Below, one piece after another: positions 32,966 through 64,000 of a stretch of 64,000 nt of DNA. Numbering within the stretch: the stretch's first letter is position 1; each line of letters begins with the position of its first letter. The notes under the pieces were generated by a model. It saw only the letters and a program-made list of their open reading frames with translations. It ran no database searches and was not told the DNA's origin. The position numbers were made by a program, and so were the translations under genes. The stretch is taken from NCBI GenBank assembly GCA_963576475.1, contig OY754984.1, forward strand, positions 14,773,722 through 14,837,721, in the 5' to 3' direction. The stretch comes from Molanna angustata (lineage: Eukaryota; Arthropoda; Insecta; Trichoptera; Molannidae).

Positions 32966-33460
32966 CTAACCTATCGGTTTCAATAATGGTGAATATATAT
33001 GATCAATTTGTTTATTGATGAGTAATTTTTGTGGATCCTTTTTTACTCTGTTTATTTCTAATATTTCTAGTCGGTCAAGTTTTCTCCCTTTTATTGCCCG
33101 ATGTATTATATTTATATTATGGTCACTATTAAATTGGTGGTTGTTTTCGTTTATATGTTCTGCAAAATTTGAGGTGTCTTTCTTTAATCTAATGCATGCC
33201 ATGTGTTCTTTAATTCTTGTTTTAAAGGCACGGCCTGTTTGTCCAATATATGTTCCCGTACATGAGTTACAATTTAGTTTATAAATTCCGCTGTTATCCA
33301 ACTGTTCAACCTTGTCTTTATTATTAATTAACAATTTACCTAATGTACTTGGATTAGAAAATGCAATATTTTTGCCAGTTTTTTTAATGACTCTACTGAT
33401 ATTTGTTGTGACATCGCCGACGTAGGATAGTTTTACCCATTTATTAGATTTTTTTATTAG
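32966..33460 (-). pseudogene. Penelope-like GIY-YIG endonuclease domain, truncated
   Basis: The minus frame gives SGIYKLNCNSCTGTYIGQTG, then RAFKTRIKEHMACIR and NFAEHINENNHQF, i.e. GIY...YIG with the conserved Arg and the EH motif, plus upstream VTTNISRVIKKTGKNIAF. The reverse transcriptase domain is missing. It differs strongly in sequence from the Penelope copy at 43.6-46.3 kb, so it is a second family. Confidence 0.85.
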
Positions 33461-34099
33461 ATGTGCTTTGCACGAAACGCGTCAATAATCAAATAAACAC
33501 AATAGAACAATTACCAAGTATTTTTATATTTTTTATAACATATCAACGTATACAATAATAATCGATTATCGATCATAACAGAATTATGTATTTACTTTTG
33601 AGTGGCAAATTCAATAACATATTCAGGAACATTTTTAATGGATTGCAGATAAATGTGAATTAGAGATGTATTAATTGTATTTAAGTTATAATAAAATGTT
33701 CAGTTACGGTAACTTAAAATTGGTCTTTTTATAATAGTTAAGATGCACATATTTATAACCCTTTCCTAACCGATGATTCCAATTGGAATCATTAATGTAT
33801 TTTACGTATGTAAATTGTTATCAGCTGTGTTATTTTTCTTCTAAATTATTAATCACAATATTTTTGATCGCTTACAATACTGAGAATGACGGAAACTTCT
33901 GTACTCGGTTATTGTACAGTTGAAAACTCGGTTATTGCGAAATGTGCTTTTATTGCTAAACACGGTTATTCAAAATTTAATAAATGTGAGTTTCATTTTG
34001 TTTTCCAGCATGCTATATTTTTTTAATTAGGTAGTTATATTTCCTTCAATCTCTAATAATAATTAAAAAAGAAAGATTTTTTATTTTATGAAAAGTATA

Positions 34100-34764
34100 T
34101 AGTTTTATAACTGAAATAATTGAAGCTGTTGAAGAATATATATACCTTGGACACAAAATAAAATTAGGAAAGGATAACCAGACAGCAGAAATACCCAGAA
34201 GGATCGGACTAGGTTGGGCAGCCTTTGGGAAACTTAAACATGTCCTAAAAAACAGAGATATTCCCACATGTCTGAAAAGAAAAGTGTTTGAAACATGTAT
34301 CCTGCCTGTGCTTACGTATGGTCTGGAAACTATCACGCTAACAGCGAGGACCATACATAAGCTAAAATGCACTCCATGGATCCATGGAAAGGCAAATAAT
34401 AGGCGTAAGTCTAAGAGACAAAATTAGAAATGAAGAAATCAGACGCCAGACAAAAGTTGTTGATGTCATGGATCGAGTTGCAAAACTTAAATGGCAATGG
34501 GCAGGTCATGTTGCCAGACAGGGTACGGACAGATGGGCACCCAGAATTATAAATTGGAGACCATGGGATATGAAAAGGGGAATAGGCCGGCCCCAGAAAA
34601 GGTGGGCCGATGATATTGTCCCTGTCGCTGGAAGCGGATGGGTTCAAAAAGCCCAGAAAAAAGACGAGTGGAAGATTTTAGAAGAGGCTACATCCAGCAG
34701 TGGAGAGATGACTGAGAAAGAAGATATAGTTTTATATATGAATGATGACAATTGGAATCGTTAA
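34100..34764 (+). pseudogene. LINE RT C-terminal fragment
   Basis: Plus-strand translation reads VEEYIYLGHKIKLGKDNQTA, GLGWAAFGKLKHVLKNRDIP, TCILPVLTYGLET and, after a disturbance at a duplicated CATGGATC (34368-34384), MERQIIGVSLRDKIRNEEIR, VAKLKWQWAGHVARQ, GRPQKRWADDI. This is the end of a widespread arthropod endonuclease/RT LINE protein (RTE/CR1-like). It is 5'-truncated. Confidence 0.8.
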
Positions 34765-35524
34765 AATTTCCAAAAAAAAGAAAAAAATATGTATAAAAAT
34801 TATCAATATCTCTTTATAATCACATATTTTGTCCATTTTTTATGAAACATATTTATTTTCATAATGGTTTCATAATTCGGTTAAGAAAGGGTTAAAGACA
34901 TCTTATGAATAATAAATATTATAAAATGCTTATAACATCATATTTTAGCTATGATGTTTGAAAACAATTTTATGTGGAAATATTATTTCTTAATATTATT
35001 TCAAATTTTAATCTTCATATAATATCATGCAGTTGCAGTGGAAGATTAATTTACCACTAAGTAATTCAATAAGGAAGTCAATATTTTACAAAAAGATAAT
35101 TTGTTAAAATATAACAATATAAAAGTCAATATATAAATAATTATTGTACATAACTATGTATGTGCAGTACGGAAGACAATAATATAACATTTGAAAATAA
35201 TACAACCATTTTTCACAACGTATTTCAAATTTTAGGACAGAAAATTTCATTTCAGCAAAAATTACACGATTCAAAAACTGATGCACAAATGAATAAAGCA
35301 GATACAAGATAAGTATGAGCAATAAACTGAATTTCAGTCAAAATTAAAGATGCTGATGGCCGCTTTCACCAATGTGCATCAAATCAAATATCAACTAATT
35401 ACCCATTCAGAGCACAATTCCATGAGTGAAGCGTGAACTGTAATACATCAATAGCCGCCATTTTATTATGACAGTCAGTTGACTATTGATAAAGTTATAT
35501 TGATGTAGTTGTCGCTAAATATTT
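34765..35524. other. No host gene; repeat upstream of R5 copy 4
   Basis: AT-rich. 35355-35505 starts GCCGCTTTCACCAATGTGCA and is similar to 23487-23640; a related start occurs at 36487. Nothing coding. Confidence 0.45.
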
Positions 35525-35620
35525 TGAGCCATTTCGCCGAGAAGGGGGAGATTTGCATGTATACCAACGAAGCAAAAAGACACAAATTTGTGCTCTGTGC
35601 ACCTGGAAGGTTCAAGATAT
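35525..35620 (+). repeat. Dispersed repeat R5, copy 4
   Basis: TGAGCCATTTCGCCGAGAAG, core GCAAAAAGACACAAATTT, ends GGTTCAAGATAT. Confidence 0.75.
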
Positions 35621-37871
35621 GAGGCGATTTTTATACTTTATTTGTAAAGACATTATACAATGGATAAACAACAATTCACTATTTTCAATTAAAAATAAAA
35701 TATGTGAAATTACCCTATTGTTTAAGCACCTTTTCAATTAAATAAAAGTTAAAGAATAATAATAAACTATTTAAGTCATATACAATTATGATCATTGTAA
35801 ACAAAATATTTAAATATTGTATAACATAAATTAGACTATTCTTCCCCAACCACCACCCGTTCTGCTTATGGGGACTAATAACGGCCTCTCTCAAAACTCC
35901 GAAAGAACCTTGGAAAGAACACATAACGAACTTAAGAAGAGTCCGGAAAACTCAAAAACTTTGCAGACACTGCACTTGAAGTGCCAAAGAGAGATAATCA
36001 TTAGGAAACAGCTGGTTCACCGTTCACTGAAAGTGAACCATACTGTCTTAAAGTTGCTCTTCGTGGCTACAAGGTCTGCGTGTTCAAAGAAATTCCCTCA
36101 GACATTGTTGTATAGTATAAATTAGACTAATAACAAATCAACATTTTCAACAATACTTTATTGCATAAACTAGTATCATACCGTCATGGTATAAACATAA
36201 CAAAACACAGCCATTCTCAACATACAAGACACGAAGAATTTACTTGCAACATTTCTGCACAGACCTTAATAAAATGTTTTATAATATTTTTATAATGTCA
36301 TGGCTTGGCATACATATTATATGCCTAACATCTTCCATATCCATACATAGTTTCATGCAAAGGTCTCCTGATATTTTGTCTGAATATATTTCCACTTTTA
36401 AATAGGTATCTCATTGATCCACCAATTTTATCCTTTTGTCTTCTAAATCAGTAGGTAATTTAATTTGAATGTGATTTTACCACATTACAGTCGCTTTCAC
36501 AAAGGTGCATTTTTCATATTTATTAGTGATTTCAATACATACTACAGCACTCATTCTAATTTAATCGCTTACCCATCCAAATTGCAATTTTAATTGCATA
36601 CTGAGCAAGTATAAATTTTGAAATACACAATATTCCATTATAAATATATGTTTATGTATACTACCTACAATTTATGGTTTTGGACCGTGTTATTAAAACA
36701 TTTAAATATTAGCGCCGTTATCTAAAAATGTTATATCCTATCTAGAAATATTAAATAATATATAAATAATAAATAAAAAAATTTACCTATGGAAGGCATT
36801 AAAAAGACTAGTTTTTATATCACTTACGGATCCATCAATTTCGATTTTTTCTACATATTTTTTACTCTAACGAAACCCTTGTCTTATGTCCTGTAAACTA
36901 ATGATTTTATAACTCAACAGGCGTTTGTTTAAAGAGCTTTTGTGAGGTTTCTGTGCAAATCTCATCCACTGGGGTCTAACAAATAATCACATACTCAAAA
37001 ACACTATCTGCTATGTATATACATTATATGTTTTGTTTTTGGTGTGACACTGCTAAGGACCACATGCAACGTTGCCAGATTTAGTACGATGGCTTGCATT
37101 TTAAGGATAACTATGTAGGGAAACAATATTACAAACAGATATTTTCGTAATATTTTACACTTATACTTAACCTATATTTAAAAAACTTATCATTTTGTGC
37201 TTATAAATCTTGCAGTCGTTTTCTTAAATATTGTGCATAAGCAAAATCAATAATTGTTACGAACGCTACTAAAATAAACTCATTGGCAATATTTCTATAA
37301 TAACAATAACAATTATTCTGTATAGTAACAAAATAATGACAATTCTGCCAACCAGATCAAACATGCATTCATTTTTGACACACATTATCTCAAAGAGAAC
37401 TATATATTTCTTTTTTTAAAGTTGACAATTCTTGAATGCATTTTAAAGAAGCCCATTTTTATTGAATAAAAATTAAGCATATTGAAAGTTTTGAGAGATG
37501 AAATCAGAGAGAAAAATTAAACATTAGTGATGGAAAACAAATCAGTTTTTAGTAAATGCTATACACTTATGATATCAATAAATTAAGTTGATTGAACTTA
37601 TATTGTTTGGGCTGTGGAAAAGAACTAAAATTTCATTGTTCGTCATACACCGTACATATTACAATAAATCTTATAGTATGGACTCTCTACATGATACTCC
37701 GTTGAGAGATAATATAAAAGAAATATATTTAAAAAATTGTGATATCATTATGTACTCTTCACTAATACATGGTAGAAAAAAAAGTAAATGCAATGATAAT
37801 ACATAAACAAATTTTGTTTTGTATAAAGAATGTAAATTTGATTAAGTATATAATTTTTAAGTGGCATTATG
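35621..37871. other. Intergenic, convergent ends of the septin and sulfotransferase genes
   Basis: No gene recognised. An 85-codon plus ORF at 35868-36125 lies in slightly GC-richer sequence, but it has no known motif and no homologue I can name. Confidence 0.45.
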
Positions 37872-62134
<24,263 letters not shown>

Positions 62135-63329
62135 TCTGACATACATCGGCCGTCACCCTGAAACAATTAAAAGTTTTTTTTTACAATCAGGCAACCCACC
62201 AAAATCGTGATTGATAAGTGATACAGTCAAACTCAAACGATTGTATGTCTTCTTAATTCAGATTCCAATAGTGTTGAAGATCGGTTTGGCTTCCACAATA
62301 ATGTCAAATAGGTACCTAAAAGCATTATGTTTTACCAAGTAAGTACAACTGGTGCGTCATGAAATGAACACAATTGAAGTTGCTAAAAAATATTTTGAAG
62401 TATTTTAGTTACATTGTGAGAAGGACGACTGAGGAATAACTAAAGCAGAAAGACAGCTACGCCGAGGTCGATCCCCTTCTCAATGGAGTGACTACATCAT
62501 CCTAAGACAAGAAAGAAGCGTCTGCATGAGTTATGTTAGTTGTCAGTGAGGCAAAAATAAGGCTTTATTAGTAGAACACGACTTTCAGGAACGAAAAGCA
62601 TGACAAAGAAAAAAAAATACTTTACAGTGAAATTATATTTAACATATTTCGTTTGAATTTTACAGATACACAATACTTAAGTTAGATTATTTTGCAAACA
62701 AATATAAAGTAATGAAAAAAAATGAACGGTCTTTTGATTTTACTGTGCCAATCTTTGAAGTCGTAGATCTGTTACGACGTGGATCTCAAAAGTTTGTTGC
62801 TCCTGATCATCACAAAAATACAATTTGTACTGCGGAAAATTTACGGAAAGATCATTTTAGCACAAAGTTTCCTTAAGCCTGCATGTGGTAAATAGCCTAA
62901 AACAAAAAAAGTTCTAAAATATTTTAGTTTTTATTCATAGGTAAGTACCTAAAAAAACGCAACCTGTGCGTCTTCTAAGCTCTAGTCCCATTGAGGCAGT
63001 AAATCGTCGTGTTCAGAGTCTGTGACGTTTCTGGCCGGCGCGGCGTCTTTTCATGCCCATGTGTGTGTGATAGCGTACCGCGTGTTATTTTTTTTTGTTC
63101 TGTTGTAAAGACTGTGATACTTGTTAAAATAAAAAGCCGTACTTACTGAAAAACAAATTTGAATGTGGTACCATTTTTTTTTCTCTTTTCTTCCCCACAT
63201 CGGATTTGAGAATGAGATAGCCTCGTGGAAAGTAAAAGTGTTGGGCAGAAAGTCAATTACTTTTTTCTTATCTTTGAGATCATTTTCATTGGAATAACAT
63301 CCATCTAAGAGATTTTTATTTCTTACATA
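62135..63329. other. Upstream region of the sulfotransferase gene
   Basis: Immediate upstream sequence (62135-62160) is GC-richer (GGTGACGGCCGATGTATG) and likely 5' UTR. No TATA or initiator can be assigned. 62430-62530 and 62960-63050 are locally GC-richer but carry no recognisable coding sequence. The rest is AT-rich. Confidence 0.4.
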
Positions 63330-63690
63330 CTCTCTCTTCTTACATTTTATCCCACATGGTGGTGGGGTCAGCTCTCCTCCGCTTCGTCCTATCCTAAGTA
63401 TCGTCCTCGGAGACATTACATACCTGCATATCCTCCGCCAACAAGATCATCTATCGTCTTTTGGTCTTTTGTCGGGAACTCTATAGTCCCGTGCATTGTT
63501 GCATAATATGTTTTCTGGCGGTTTTCTTCGAATATGTCCGAAACCACCTCAGCCTATCGGAGACATCGCGTATGTCCAGGCTATCTCTCAAACATTCATA
63601 ACGGATTTTATCTCTCCTTGTGACGCCGCACATCCACCTAAGCATCTTTATCTCCGCTGTTTTTATTTCTTACATACAATACCTTCTAAT
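63330..63690 (-). pseudogene. RTE-type LINE C-terminal fragment
   Basis: Minus frames: EIKMLRWMCGVTRRDKIRYE, CLRDSLDIRDVSDRLRWF, then after frame losses RRRADPTTMWDKM and a stop. This is the characteristic end of RTE LINEs (RWMCGVTR.DRIRNE ... ADP.TMWD). Several stops; dead. Confidence 0.75.
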
Positions 63691-63699
63691 ATTGGCTTC

Positions 63700-64000
63700 A
63701 AAATTCACATTTTAATCAATATAATGAACTTTTTTCTCCATTTAATATAATATATAATATGTTTTTTCACACCTATCTTGATAAAATATTATATACTTAA
63801 GGTACTTTCTATGGTTTTATTCGCACAACTTTGGGTAGTAAAATAAGCAGGTAACTGTAATAACATTACAAAACTCCCTTCATTTTCTTTTGTTCGTGAA
63901 AATAATAAAAATGCCTTATTACGTTATGAAATGTTAAGCACGCGTGTTTATTAGGTACAAAAGGCAGAGGGCGTATGATAATAATAATGAAATAGGGCCA
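63700..64000. other. Right edge, no gene seen
   Basis: AT-rich sequence without a recognisable feature. Confidence 0.5.

Larger units (their letters stand above)
32503..33550 (-). mobile_element. 5'-truncated Penelope-like element with inverted terminal copies
   Basis: The minus strand carries the C-terminal GIY-YIG part of a Penelope-like polyprotein, then non-coding sequence and a terminal repeat. About 88 bp at 32503-32590 and 33462-33550 are inverted copies of each other (landmark ACGAAACGCGTCAATAATC). This matches the usual outcome of Penelope insertion, in which a piece of the terminal repeat is joined in inverted orientation at the truncated 5' end. A hammerhead-like motif lies in the 3' copy. 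Confidence 0.8.

Noticed and set aside
35868..36125. 85-codon plus ORF as a small gene
   Set aside because: No recognisable motif, weak context, no splice signals that extend it; left as unassigned.

Overview
The window is nuclear DNA of an arthropod, almost certainly an insect. It is AT-rich, its genes are interrupted by introns of 0.7 to 13 kb, it has tRNA-derived SINEs, LINEs, Penelope-like elements and many small terminal-inverted-repeat (TIR) transposons, and its two recognisable genes have close Drosophila relatives. Frequent short strings such as GGTACCTAC resemble lepidopteran intergenic DNA, but the order is not secured by anything I can read.

Three host genes are visible. At the left edge a minus-strand first coding exon (321 to 211) encodes a very acidic N-terminus of 37 residues and continues beyond position 1. 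On the plus strand a complete septin gene of the Sep1/SEPT2 group has nine coding exons from 7376 to 20539 (357 aa, phases consistent at every junction). On the minus strand a complete WSCD-type sulfotransferase-domain gene has six coding exons from 62134 down to 37872 (309 aa, all phases consistent). About 17 kb without a recognised host gene separates the septin stop from the sulfotransferase stop; the two genes converge.

Nearly everything else that can be named is transposon-derived. 0.7-7 kb: a decayed LINE (1.88-5.63 kb) carrying a nested insertion and flanked by a 977-bp TIR element with a GC-rich core. 7.4-20.5 kb: septin introns hold SINEs, LINE tails, MITEs, a foldback sequence and a 23-bp tandem array. 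20.5-37.8 kb: three pogo/Tigger-like elements (one with a transposase helix-turn-helix remnant), MITEs, minisatellites, a truncated Penelope-like element with a hammerhead-like motif, and a LINE fragment. 37.9-62.1 kb: introns of the sulfotransferase gene contain a GC-rich block, LINE remnants, a foldback, a hAT-like MITE nested in an older repeat, a striking Penelope cluster (43.16-48.34 kb) bounded by long TA microsatellites with one intact 889-codon ORF and about 1-kb inverted arms, tandem repeats, and a nearly complete LINE (56.8-60.0 kb). 62.1-64 kb: upstream DNA and an RTE-type LINE tail.

The most informative observation is that a second copy of the repeat that hosts the Penelope cluster lies at about 50.89-51.36 kb without the cluster, so it works as an empty site. 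I saw no CRISPR, operon, virus or convincing functional tRNA gene.
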